The position numbers and the translations under genes are program-made. This document shows, one piece after another, positions 19,757-30,306 of a stretch of 42,237 nt of DNA. The number at the start of each line of letters is the position of its first letter. The first letter of the stretch is position 1. The notes beneath the pieces are model-generated. The model did not search any database. It was given only the letters and a program-made list of their open reading frames with translations, and was not told the DNA's origin. The DNA is from Protostelium mycophagum (lineage: Eukaryota > Evosea > Variosea > Protosteliida > Protosteliaceae), in NCBI GenBank assembly GCA_002081555.1, contig MZNV01003014.1, forward strand, positions 1 to 42,237. The letters run 5' to 3'.

Positions 19757-20488
19757 TTATCCACCTCTCTTCTTGGACACTCCGACAGTTCGTCCCTTGC
19801 GACCTAAATATCATTGAATAATAATATTCCAACTTCAAAGTCTCACCAGTGGTCTTGGTGTGCTGTCCACGGACACGGAGACCCCATGCGTGTCTGAGAC
19901 CTCTGTGCACACGGATCTTCTTCAATCTCTCGAGATCGTCACGGAGCTTGGAGTCAAGTCCGTTGGAGTAAACCTGAGAGAACTTTCCGTCCTTAACATC
20001 CTTTTGTCTGTTGAGGAACCAGTTGGGGATCTTGAACTGGCGGGGGTGGGTCACGACTGTAACGATCTTGTCGATTTCGGCCTGAGAGAGCTCTCCAGCC
20101 CTAAGAGAACGTTTATTTCAAATTTGGATTCAGGCAAAAAGAGAAACCAAAAGAGGAGTTCGACATACCTTCTGTTGGCATCAATGTCAGCCTTCTTGAG
20201 GACCAAGTTGGAGAAACGTCTGCCAATACCTCTGATGGAGGTCAAGGCGTACATAACCTTGTTCTTTCCGTCGATGTTGGTGTTAGCAACACGGAGCAAT
20301 TGTTGAAAGCCAGTCTCACCGACCACGAGCGACTAATCACTCAATTAGATCATGTCCAATCACATTTTGTCATGTTGAGCACAAGAGAGATGCATGAAAT
20401 TGGGATTGTCCATAACGCGGATGGGTAGAAGATGGAATAGGATGTCTATAAGGCGGATGGAAAGAAGATGGATAAGGATACTCACCAT
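19757..20488 (-). CDS. RPS18: 40S ribosomal protein S18 (uS13)
   Basis: Small-subunit head protein contacting the P-site tRNA and the B1 bridges to the 60S subunit. The exons join as [122 protein letters not shown] and [14 protein letters not shown]. The length is about 150 residues, as in other eukaryotes. Introns: 153 nt directly after the ATG (20485-20333), 68 nt (20168-20101) and 43 nt (19846-19804). The first intron is the longest and contains imperfect GGATGG...GATGGAATAGGAT repeats. The stop TAA is at 19759-19757. Confidence 0.98.
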
Positions 20489-20698
20489 TTTAGATCGAAC
20501 TGTATGGAATCGATAGAAAAGGATCCCTCTCGACCCCTTCCCGAGCCGTGCAAAATCCGTGCACTTTTTATTTCGTTGTAGAGGTCAATTTTCGAATTTA
20601 CGTTTTTCTGTGATAGCGCATTTTCATCCAACGAAAACACACCAACATCTGCGAACCGAAGAACACAACCAACCACAACCAACAATCATTTGAACAAC
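20489..20698. promoter_or_regulatory. Divergent spacer between RPS18 and fimbrin
   Basis: There are 210 bp between opposed start codons of two genes that are usually highly expressed. The left part is C/T-rich on the minus strand near the RPS18 start. The promoter is inferred from position. Confidence 0.45.
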
Positions 20699-23600
20699 AT
20701 GACTGGTAGACACCACGTAAGACACCAGTTGATATTATCTTGGGCATCAACAACTGAATAAATGAAGACTACGACTACCACCACAACAACTTATTACTAC
20801 GCCGCACCGCAAGCTCAAGCTCAATATCAGCAAACAACTGGCTATTATCCTGGTTATGGTCCTCAACAGGGGTATTCCAACTATCCACCTCAGCAAGGCT
20901 ACGGTAAACTACGTCGCACGTGAGATTGTCTCAAATTGACGGAAATGAGGTACCTCTCAGACGTATTCCGCAACAGGCTACTACAATCCCAATGCCGCAG
21001 GGATATATCCACCCACGACAGGTTATCCCCCACAAGAAGGGCAGGGGCAGTATTATCAACAATCTGTCGCCTATCCTCAGCAACAGGTAGAACAAGTCTT
21101 TTCTCTTCTCTAACAATGTCAGGGAGGTCGTGACTCCACTGCGGAAGCTTATACACCTCCACCCACTATGGAAGCTTACACACCTCCACCCACGAACGAA
21201 GCTTACAGCGGTAAGAGCTCAATTTTTTATCTTTTCGTGAATCCCCTGGCAGGTTCACACTCGAGTGCCTACTACGGTTTGCCCGACAATCATCAAAGTG
21301 GAAATGTGAACCAATATTATCAAGACCCAAGTTCCAGTGAATTTTCTGGGTTGGGCGAACACGCGAGCACTCCTTATGGTTATCAGAACTATGATCAATC
21401 TGACTCCAGCCAATTCTCTGGTCTTGGAAACCACGGATTCGACGGTAACTATGGTCAACAGCCACCACAGGGAGCATTCCCCCAGCAATATGCACAGGAT
21501 CAGCAACAGAACCAGTTCCCTCCCACAGCGGTGAGTTTCTTTGGTTATTTCAACTATTCAAAGGGCTGATCATGAATAGAACTTTGCACAACAACCTCCC
21601 ACTGCGGCTGAAATAGTTCAACAAGCACCAGTTATGCAAGAGCCTAAGCCTATCAACACTGCTACAGCACCGATACCTCCTCCCGTTGTAGATGTAGAGG
21701 CATTGCAACAACAGTTATCCAACGCATCTCTTAGCATCCCTGTCGAGGAGGTGATGTGACGATAGAGTATAGAGTAGATGTTGATGATTTACAGAAGGTG
21801 GATGAAGGGGCACCATTACCCGTAGAGGACAGGAGAGGAATGACACAAGCAATTGTAGGGTACATCAACACGAGGTTATCTCAAGACCCTCTTTATGCCA
21901 AGTCCATCCCCATACAAGGGGACACTTTATTCAAATTGGCGACTGATGGTGTTTTATTCAAGTAAGATATCTATCACATACATCACCTTGTACATTTTAC
22001 TCAAATGAGAAGCAAATTATTGAATGTCGTCGCACCTGGATCTGTGGACGAACGCACAGTAAATTCTGGGGCCAATTTGAATGTTAGGCAAATAGAAGAG
22101 AACATACACCTCGCATTGAATTCTGCGAGAGGTGAATATATTGATACGATGAATATATTGATATGATGAATATATGGATGAATATATCAGGACTGGGATG
22201 TGACGTCTCGAGAATATCTGTCTCTTCGGTACTCCGTGGAAATCAAGACAAAGTGGTCGAGTTGTTATGGGCTATCATCAATGTAAAGATAATGAGATAT
22301 ACGTATTTATAATATATTTACAGAAGGGGGAGATCAGCAGCATCAATGTCAACTCCATTCCATATTTAAGACAATTATTGCGACCCGGAGAGACGATGGA
22401 TGACCTCGCAGCTTTATCTTCCATACAATTATTGTTGAGATGGGTCAATCACCAGGTATCTACCGAGATCACTTTTACTCTCTAAATAATCACAGTTGAG
22501 CACGGCTGGAGTGGGGAAGAGAGTCAATAATTTTGGAAGTGATGTAGCAGATTCAGAGGCTTACATGTATTTACTCAATATGCCTCAACTCTCTCTCCTA
22601 CAGAATCCGGACTTGCTCGCCAGGTGATATTATTTTGAATATCTGTACACATTTCTGATAAGATAAGAGCTGAAGGAGTTGTGGAAGAAGCGGGAAGGTT
22701 ATTACCAGCTCAATACATTACTCCATCTGCTATTGTGTCTGGTCACCAAGGTGATATTTTGATTGATTGTATGAAGAGACTAAATGAACAGCATTGAATG
22801 CATTCTTCGTCTCGCAGCTGTTTCATCATCACCCGAAGATGGCAGACACATCTGCTGCACCTGCACCCATACAGAACAACACTACACCCGAGAGAGAGAA
22901 GCGTGCATTCTTAAATTGGATGAATTCTCTTGGCATTGAGCCACAAGTCCCGACCATTGGCAAAAACACACTCTCTGATGGCTTAGTTTTGCTGCAAGTT
23001 TTGGATAAGGTGCAGCCAGGCATCGTCAATTGGGGCAGAGTACACAGACAGAATCCATCCAAATTTCAGCAGGTAGATTCGTTATATCACTCCTAGTTAT
23101 TTCTGTGTGTTCTAAATATGAAAGTTGGAGCACTGTAATTATGCACTGGAGTTGTGCGCCCAGCTGAGGGTATCACTTGTCAACATTTCTGGACCGGAGT
23201 TGCAGAATGGAAGCGAGAAGCTCTCTTTAGGTACGTTGTAGGCATATCCTCAACTCTAAAAGATTTAGCCATTATATGGCAACTCATGAGGTACCACGTC
23301 CTTCATTTTGCGGGCAGACAAAGCCTCAACGAGGAGGACATTGTGTCTTGGGCAAATCAGAAGGTGCAGAGTTGGAGGAATAATTTCTCTTATTCACTTT
23401 TAATCTGGTTATTCACTCAGTATTATTCCTCAGTGTTATTCACCCAAGGTCAGGTTTCCTCCACCGGGCGTTCCCTCACTATTGCGGATTTCAAGGACAA
23501 GAACTTGTCCACCAGTCACTTTATTATCGACCTGCTGACTGCTTGCCGCCCAGGTTCTATCGATTACACAAAGATAACTATGGGCAGGACACCCGAGCAG

Positions 23601-23805
23601 AAGTTACAGAACGCATCCTACGCGATCTCGTGCGGTGAGTCTGATTATTTACTAACCTTGATTTGTTTTTGAATCATCGTCAGCTCGTAAGCTTGGATGC
23701 CCGACTGTATTTTTATTGCCTGAAGATATTGTTGAGGTGAATTCCAACCTTATCATGACCTTCTTTGCCTCTATCATGCAAGTTTATGGTCCAAAGAATA
23801 AATAA
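20699..23805 (+). CDS. Fimbrin/plastin with a Q/Y-rich N-terminal domain
   Basis: Actin-bundling protein. Exon 1 is MTGRHH, followed by an eight-Thr run and a long low-complexity head: [25 protein letters not shown]-type repeats, two EAYTPPPT units, [20 protein letters not shown] and [20 protein letters not shown], about 300 residues. After [20 protein letters not shown] begins a complete fimbrin body of four calponin-homology domains: CH1 ([40 protein letters not shown]), CH2 ([20 protein letters not shown]), CH3 ([28 protein letters not shown]) and CH4 ([37 protein letters not shown]). It ends GPKNK and TAA (23803-23805). The usual two N-terminal EF-hands are absent. About a dozen short introns are present, all within the coding span. 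Confidence 0.92.
22134..22190. repeat. Tandem GAATATATTGATATGAT repeats filling an intron
   Basis: The 59-nt intron between NSARG and LGCDV of fimbrin consists almost wholly of about four copies of GAATATATxGATxxGAT. The intron has grown by tandem duplication while keeping GT and CAG ends. Confidence 0.8.
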
Positions 23806-25144
23806 ATTCTCTATAGAAGATTTGCGCATTGGCGCACATTTCTGCTCTCTGCCAACAAATCAACCTGTTCGCGTGCAGTTAGATCTGCAGCAGCGAATCA
23901 CCTTCACTCAAGCTGCCAAATGTGAGACATATATGGCTTATAAGTTGAGTAAACCTGAAAATGAACCCTCCAACCTAAAAATGGCAAAAAAATGTGTGCA
24001 TAAACAGAGCATCCTTTTTAGTAATCTCTCTCTACACCTATATGAGATGTAACAATCAACTCAAGGAGACATAGTAGAAGAGATCTGGAGATACCATATA
24101 TTAGATACCATTTGAAGGTAAGAGACACCTTTTGATACTAAAGAGACACATTTACTTAGATCTGTCTCTCTTGTGACTTGTGTAGGTCCTTATTCCACTC
24201 TTATCTCTGATTGGTCTTTGTGATGGAATTTGGTAAGAAAACCCCATAATACCATCAGGATATCAATATGATCAGAATGTCACCATAGGCTATTTGTATT
24301 AATTTTCAATCAGTGCCACAAAGTGCTTTGTATTAACTTTCATCATGCAAAAATCTAACTGGCTTGTTATTGTGCACAGTTTGCTCAGGCACTTGCATTA
24401 ACTTCTTCAGATTATCACCCTGGTAGTTTGTGCTTTGTGTTGGTAAAGCATAAGATGTATCCTTAAATGTACTAAGATGAACTTCATATGCAGGTTGAGC
24501 AATTGTTGTAGTACCACAGGGAGGATTTAAAAACTCAATCTTTTGCAGACCGTATTCTAAGGTCAGGAGTACTGACATAGTCTGGTTGCCTCTGACTGAT
24601 TTTTTTATTAACAAAGGACACCCAGACTACAGGTTCTGACAAGGGATGTCCTCCGCCAGTTTTGGCACCAGTCAGCCTGGTAGTTCAACTGTAGTGGCCA
24701 TAGAGAGTAGGTTGGCATTTTGTTTGTGAGAGATAAGTTTTTTGTGAAAAAGCTTGATTAGTATTTATTGAACCAAATTTTATATTTGTTTTATTGAGGC
24801 TGTTGACCAAGCTGTAGATGCTTGGTTGTGTGAGATCTATTTTTAGTCTCTGTTGGCACCCTTTGGCGCCAAGTTTCTAATTTCCAGCTGGGAGTCCACA
24901 GTATTGAACCTCTCTTTCTGATCTTGTTCCTCTAATTCTAGTAAGGCAGCAGTTTGCATGGGGGTCAAATTTGCAATCTGGCTAATTTTTCTGCACAGTT
25001 CCTCTAGGGATATGTTGCTGCATTGATGGCAGCATCATCTGTCATGTGTTCCTTATAGTGGCAAGGTAAATGGGTGGTGAGGTTTATGGGGTTCTTGTTG
25101 ACAGGATGGTTAAGAGGTCAACCAGTGGACTTGTTTGATATGTG

Positions 25145-25478
25145 ATTGATTCTTAAGGAATGATGGATTGAGTCATGTCTTGCCAATATGTAGTAGCTCC
25201 CAAAAATTGGGTATCTTCTGTTGAGGGACTGTGATGTCTAAATATGATTTCAGAATCTATTGTCCACCAGGAATCTCCTCAAGATAAGCCATTAATTTCT
25301 CTATAGCCTCTTTTTGTCTATCTGATTTTGCCTGACAAAAAACTTAAAGAAGAGCAAGAGAAGTGGTCTCCAAAAGGAAAAGAGTTGCAGATTTGTATTG
25401 GAATTCAAGTCCCCCTTACACCCATGATCCCATTATATGGGTTAATGGAACCTAAAAAAATCAGTAAAAGATAAAATC
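25145..25478. repeat. 334-bp direct repeat, copy 1
   Basis: Matches 25611-25944 at a constant offset of 466 bp, with roughly 90% identity by eye. Shared blocks include GAATGATGGATTGAGTCATG, TAAATATGATTTCAGAATCT and CCACCAGGAATCTCCTCAAG. On the minus strand this copy has a TAG within the GGQ-xLKSYL reading frame. Confidence 0.9.
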
Positions 25479-25610
25479 TAAAAGATTAAGTCAAAGCAGA
25501 CATGTTCTGGAGGCGTTTCAGAGCTAAGCATGGCAACAAGACAAGCCATTTGCTGCTTCTGCTCCTTCAAAACCTTCATAGGTCCTAATATTGTAAACAC
25601 TTTGATATGT

Positions 25611-25944
25611 TATTGATCCTTGAGGAATGATGGATTGAGTCATGTCTTGCCAATGTGTAGCAGCTTCCCAAAAATTGGCTATCTTCTGTTAAGGGACAGT
25701 GATGTCTAAATATGATTTCAGAATCTGTTGTCCACCAGGAATCTCCTCAAGATAAGCCATTAATTTCTCTATAGCCTCTTCTTGTCTATCTGGTTTTACC
25801 TGACAAAAAACTTAAAGAGAAAGAAGAGAGTGGTCTCCAAAAGGAAAAGAGTTCTAGATTTGTATTGGAATTGAAGTCCGTTTTACACCTATAATCCCAT
25901 GTTCTGGGTTAATAGAACCTAAAAAAATGAGTGCAAGATAAAAT
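25611..25944. repeat. 334-bp direct repeat, copy 2
   Basis: Partner of 25145-25478. Its minus-strand frame is open through EKLMAYLEEIPGGQQILKSY but has a TAA just after LDITVP, where copy 1 is open. The two copies therefore carry different disabling changes. The 132-bp spacer between the copies is unrelated sequence. Confidence 0.9.
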
Positions 25945-26281
25945 GAGATATATGTGCACCTGCATATCTGAAAGCTGGTCTGTCCTGATCATTGAGAGTG
26001 AAATCTAAGTGATAAAATTTTTGATGACCCTCCAGAGAGCAAATATAATCAGACATCTATCCCTTCCAATCATATTTCCTTTGATTTTAAATGATGATTG
26101 ATTTGTATGAATTAAGAATCAAATGGATCTATGATTACTTTTTGAGGGTTTTTGCATAGATTGAAAACAGTTGATTAATGTCACAGTAGGTGTGCCCAAC
26201 CATAACAAAAGAAACTTCAATGTGTTGCAACATTATCTGATTCTTCTAGGGAAACAGTTCTTCTAAAATCAGAAAGAAGAA

Positions 26282-26413
26282 ATGGAAAGCAACATGGCAG
26301 CACCTTCTGTAGCTCATGCTTCTGTTGAGCAGAGCACCAAAACTAAAAAGGTGAGCACAAAGAGAAACACAAACACACAGTGGCTCAGCAAGCAAGCTGG
26401 GGATGTGCAGTGA
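26282..26413 (+). CDS. Small ORF, possibly a transposon fragment
   Basis: A 43-codon plus-strand frame with a real ATG begins MESNMAAPSVAHASVEQSTK and continues basic (TKKVSTKRNTNTQWL) to a TGA at 26411-26413. It has a natural-looking composition and a possible splice donor (AAG-GTGAGC) after TKK. It sits at the edge of the decayed transposon tract. There is no family match. It could be the start of a gag-like ORF or a chance frame. Confidence 0.25.
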   Translation: MESNMAAPSVAHASVEQSTKTKKVSTKRNTNTQWLSKQAGDVQ

Positions 26414-26726
26414 TTTCCAACTAGTCCACATAAAGCATACTGAGAGTGAATAAAAGCTTAGATCACAGGAAGCAAGCATTTAGTGTGTGTTGAGTTGTAG
26501 ATAAATGCACAATAATACCCTCTTTTTATATGATGGATGGCAACAGAAAGTCCTCTAGCTTCACGAGGATTAAGTCCACAATCCTCTATATCAGCCTCCC
26601 AAAGACACACCTGATGTAATTGGATAAAAATGATAGACCTCAGAACCACTTCCACAACTATCTCTTTTTATTAGAATGAAAATATATAATTATAATTATA
26701 ATAAATAATTAAAAATGTATTATGAA

Positions 26727-27908
26727 TTATATTTTCTGATAAGTTGAGGCAGGGAAAGATTCATAATGCTGCTCTTGGTACTGTCTACTTTGTGCCGTGT
26801 TGTTGTTATTCGGCATTGTGTTTGATGTTCTTAGCGTGGGTTGGCTCTCTATGGTTATCTCAGACGATGCCTGTATTTGTTAATACCAGATATATATGTC
26901 TTTAACGATACCTGTTGTAAGGACTGTATTAATCCTTTATCTTGTGTTGAGTTTCCATCTTGTGATTGAGTGAGAGTGGAGAGTGAGGTATGTTGTTGTT
27001 GTTGTGGTGGAGGTGAGTGATGTGAGTAATCATATGGTCGAGACTTGGGAGAGTAGGAGGGGTCTATCTCCATATAGGATCCCTATGTTTATCATCTTCT
27101 ATAACACAATAATTACTTACGTCGTTGGTGGCCTTTGTGTAATGAAATAAGAAGAGAAGTGACCAGAGGATGATAGGAAGCATGAACCAGGGGTTCTTGA
27201 TGCCGGAGAGGGACCACCAGATATAGAATAAGACTACAAAATATAGATATATGCCAGTGTGTAAAGCCAGTAGATTGTTACGGTAGAATGTGAAGGTGAG
27301 ATGTATAACGAGAGGGAAAGCAGTGATGAAAAGGGGAATCACAAACCAAGGGAAGCTTCCCTTGTGTTCTATCCATATTAATAAGAATAAGATATTCACC
27401 AAGATGAAGAACTACGCTCATCAGTGAAAAGTGAATTTGAAAATCTCAATACCGTGGCATTCATTCGAAGGAACATAGTAGGAGAACCGTTGTGTCTGGC
27501 GTAGACATAATGTATGGAGAGGAGAAGCAAAAGGGCTAAGGTTGGATAAATATACCAAGTTGTTCCTCCTTGGTACGTACTCAACCAACTCAGAAAGAGT
27601 GTCAAGCTGATGATAATCTGCTCACATCAATCGGTTGTATTTTCTGGTGTCAACTCACAGACCAAACAAGATGGAGTTGAAAATAAAGAGGTTCAGCTGG
27701 AATCCAATATAAAAAATGGAAGGACGAGGATAGCAGGAAGACGCACAAAGGTATGAGCCACCAAGGAAAGACTGGAATGAAGAATTGTATTATAACCCAT
27801 ACTGTGTTCATCAGCGCTTATACGACCCAAAGACTTACTGAGCAAGCATAGCGCACAACTGACAAGACCGAAAAAAACGTGAAGTTTGAAAGCTGGTTCA
27901 AGAGCCAT
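26727..27908 (-). CDS. Multi-pass membrane protein with 2TM-like segment
   Basis: Membrane protein of unknown function. The start chosen is the ATG of MALEPAFKLHVFFGLVSCAL (27908-27906). Exons add LSSLSLVAHTFVRLPAILVL-type hydrophobic helices, SWLSTYQGGTTWYIYPTLAL, LLLLSIHYVYARHNGSPTMF, FPWFVIPLFITAFPLVIHLT and YLYFVVLFYIWWSLSGIKNP, then WFMLPIILWSLLFLFHYTKA. Repeated patterns with a hydrophobic helix, then Pro-Trp, then another helix ending in His-Tyr recall the 2TM domain, seemingly in several copies. The cytosolic tail is Ser/Pro/Gln-rich (SHHSPPPQQQQHTSLSTLTQ) and ends FPASTYQKI with TAA at 26729-26727. Introns of about 45 nt separate the helical blocks. The family assignment is tentative. 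Confidence 0.65.
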
Positions 27909-28281
27909 TGTCTCAAGAGCACTACTCGGTGATGGAAATTCAAACAAATCCCCTCTGAATGATCGCCTGCTGGCACGTGCAGAATCTACGGTCCCTCTTT
28001 CATATGCATGATCATCTGTTCATTTGAGAAGTGATGAAAAAGAGGAGATACCTGTGGTTCGGTGTTCGGAAGGATGAACAGGGAAGGCTTCCATCGCGTT
28101 GGTTTTTCCTTGCCAAACAAAAATCAAAAAAGATTGCCGCGATAATAATTCCCCCAACATTTCTCGGGGTTGTCAAACATCAAGTTGTCGACGTCATGCC
28201 TGCAGTTGTACAAAGATAGGATCACCAGATAAAAATGTATTTATCTTAAATAATAGGTATTGCTTGAAATCAGTGAGGAAT

Positions 28282-30181
28282 TTATTCTCCTCCTCCGGTT
28301 GCCTTTCCTTGGATCATATCTTTAAACATAAAGACTTGGTTGTATATGATGAACCCCAGAGCAACTACACAGGCCAATAGTATCGTCACCACAAATGCGA
28401 TATGTGAGAATGGGGAAGCGTGGATATTCTTCTCGCTAGGGAAGAGGTTGCGCATGCGTCTGTTGATTGTTTAATTGTTTGCTTCAAAGAAATGATCTCA
28501 CCTTCTTGAAGCAAATACAAGAGTCGCAGGGATGATAAACATGATAGCAAGACCAGGATAAGATCCTGTAACAGCGATCAGTATCTTGCTCGCTTTGTCT
28601 CTGAAAAGCCCAGAGACATAAGCAATGGCCAGAGGGGGAAGCACTGCAACCAAGGAGAGCTGTGCCTGCTTCCAGAAGCTACCCTTCACTGTATTGCTCA
28701 GCAATGGAATCAGATAGTTATTTACTGGAGGGAAATAAGATGGTGAGGTTATTCCTCAAGGTGATAGCGATCAACGGAAAGTTTGAAGTCAGAGTGAAGA
28801 CAGGGAATAAGGCGAGGAACCCTCCAATAATGGGTGGTAATTTAGATGGTAGAAATCTCACTGTGTAGACTCTTCAGAATCATTCATATAGTTAACAGTC
28901 ATTATATATCTTACAGCTCTGGCTGTTGAAATTCTCGTTGTAGAGTGCTCTCGATTTGATGGTATCATTTCCAAAAGCAATGACAGCGGTGGTGCATAGA
29001 GTGACATAGACTACTCCTGTATAGATGTCATTATATATTTATACAGCCCACCTACCGATAGAAATAAATACTCCTGCCAATAAAAGAGTGAGGTTCTTCT
29101 TATTTCTCACCGGTGTGATGAGCGAAGGCAAACTGTGTCAAGTTATATCATTTATATGGAGAATATATTTATATAAAGAATAGGAGGGATACCTGTGATG
29201 ACACATAAAAGCGTAAATACCAACACCAAACATGGTCGGGGTATTTTGTATTTCAAATAATGGGACATCGTGTTTTTCACCCTCACCTCGGGCAAGTATG
29301 ACGATAGCGAATACGATCATCCTGTTATAATTATATACAATCATAGAAATCTTGGACATACATCACCAAGGCAGTGTTACGTGTCGCCAATGTTGTGTAT
29401 TGAAGATATTTGGTCTTTTGAAAATTGAAGAAGGTGACTGGTGTCATCACTACAGCGAATATAGTCAGCCAAACATAGTATCTAAATATATCAATACAGA
29501 AATATATTATAGCTCGACAAGAGAAGACATACAATTGGTCAGTTCCGAGAGCACCGACTGGTCCGATGAAGTCGGTCAATGATTTAGAGACAATAACAGC
29601 ATATATGGCGAGGTCTCCGTATAAGTAGATGACCAGAATGCAGTAGAAAATCCTCTGTCCGATGTTTCCCAAGAACATCTTAGCGAGCAACCCAAGCTCG
29701 ATACGTTCTCTCATGGTGTAGGGGTTAGAGTAGACGTCCTTCTCATCATCGGAGGAGTTGAGGAGTTTACTCTCTTCACTGATCTCACTGGTCTCTTCTG
29801 TCCAACCACTGTCAGTCTAAATATTTCAGCAATTTTCTCTCGAGGGGGATGATGTATCTCACCCTTTCTGACTTCTCTAAAACAAGGAGTGCGTTGCCAG
29901 CTGCTTGAACCTCAATAATCCATGTAACCGTGATGAAACTGAGAAATTGTTACACATCATCTGCAAAAAGCACTCACGCTAAAAAACCGATTATCAGCAG
30001 AAATATGATGCCTAAGATCTAAAGAGATCAGTTGATAATGATAAACCGAGATGCTCACAAGACCAGCAGAGGCGAAGCCAGAGGGCAGATTAAGAGAACC
30101 AACACCAACAATGAGGTTAAATATGTAGATCCAAGCGACTGGCGCGCCATAAGTCGTCCCGGGTGCGGTGTCCCCTGCCAT
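28282..30181 (-). CDS. TMEM104: TMEM104 family, amino-acid transporter-like membrane protein
   Basis: Polytopic membrane protein of the TMEM104 branch of the amino acid/auxin permease (SLC38-like) superfamily; its substrate is not established. The start is MAGDTAPGTTYGAPVAWIYI, followed by FNLIVGVGSLNLPSGFASAG. An acidic cytosolic loop precedes ERIELGLLAKMFLGNIGQRI, then FYCILVIYLYGDLAIYAVIV, VTFFNFQKTKYLQYTTLATR and FAIVILARGEGEKHDVPLFE. The block TPTMFGVGIYAFMCHH matches the conserved FGVCVYSFMCQHSLPS segment. Later exons carry a SYPGLAIMFIIPATLVFASR segment and a last helix in SHIAFVVTILLACVVALGFI. It ends GKATGGGE with TAA at 28284-28282. The block order follows human TMEM104 closely. About ten short introns are visible. 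Confidence 0.9.
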
Positions 30182-30306
30182 TTAAGATCTTCAAGAATTT
30201 CAAGAAAGATTCCGCAATTTCGTTCCTTCAATCTACAAGCATATTAATATTTACAAAGAAGAGAAAGGGTTCACGATGTATTTATTAATGTTAGCAGGAA
30301 CTTCCT

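Larger units (their letters stand above)
23806..26726. mobile_element. Decayed transposon-derived tract
   Basis: No intact gene lies here. Minus-strand fragments look like parts of a broken retroelement gag-like protein: 25012-24843 (SLEELCRKISQIANLTPMQT, then LLELEEQDQKERF, ended by a stop), 24614-24333 (QTMSVLLTLEYGLQKIEFLN, STNYQGDNLKKLMQVPEQTV), and the two 334-bp repeats, each of which reads EIPGGQ and LKSYLDITVP in one frame. In-frame stops and shifts are frequent. I found no reverse transcriptase, integrase or clean terminal repeats, so the class is not settled. About 23830-24330 and 25950-26250 show nothing recognisable. The tract separates two sets of dense, well-kept genes. Confidence 0.6.

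Noticed and set aside
25000-25950. CRISPR-like or LTR interpretation of the 334-bp direct repeats
   Set aside because: There are only two long copies, no short palindromic units, no TG...CA termini and no primer-binding site or polypurine tract; the host is a eukaryote.
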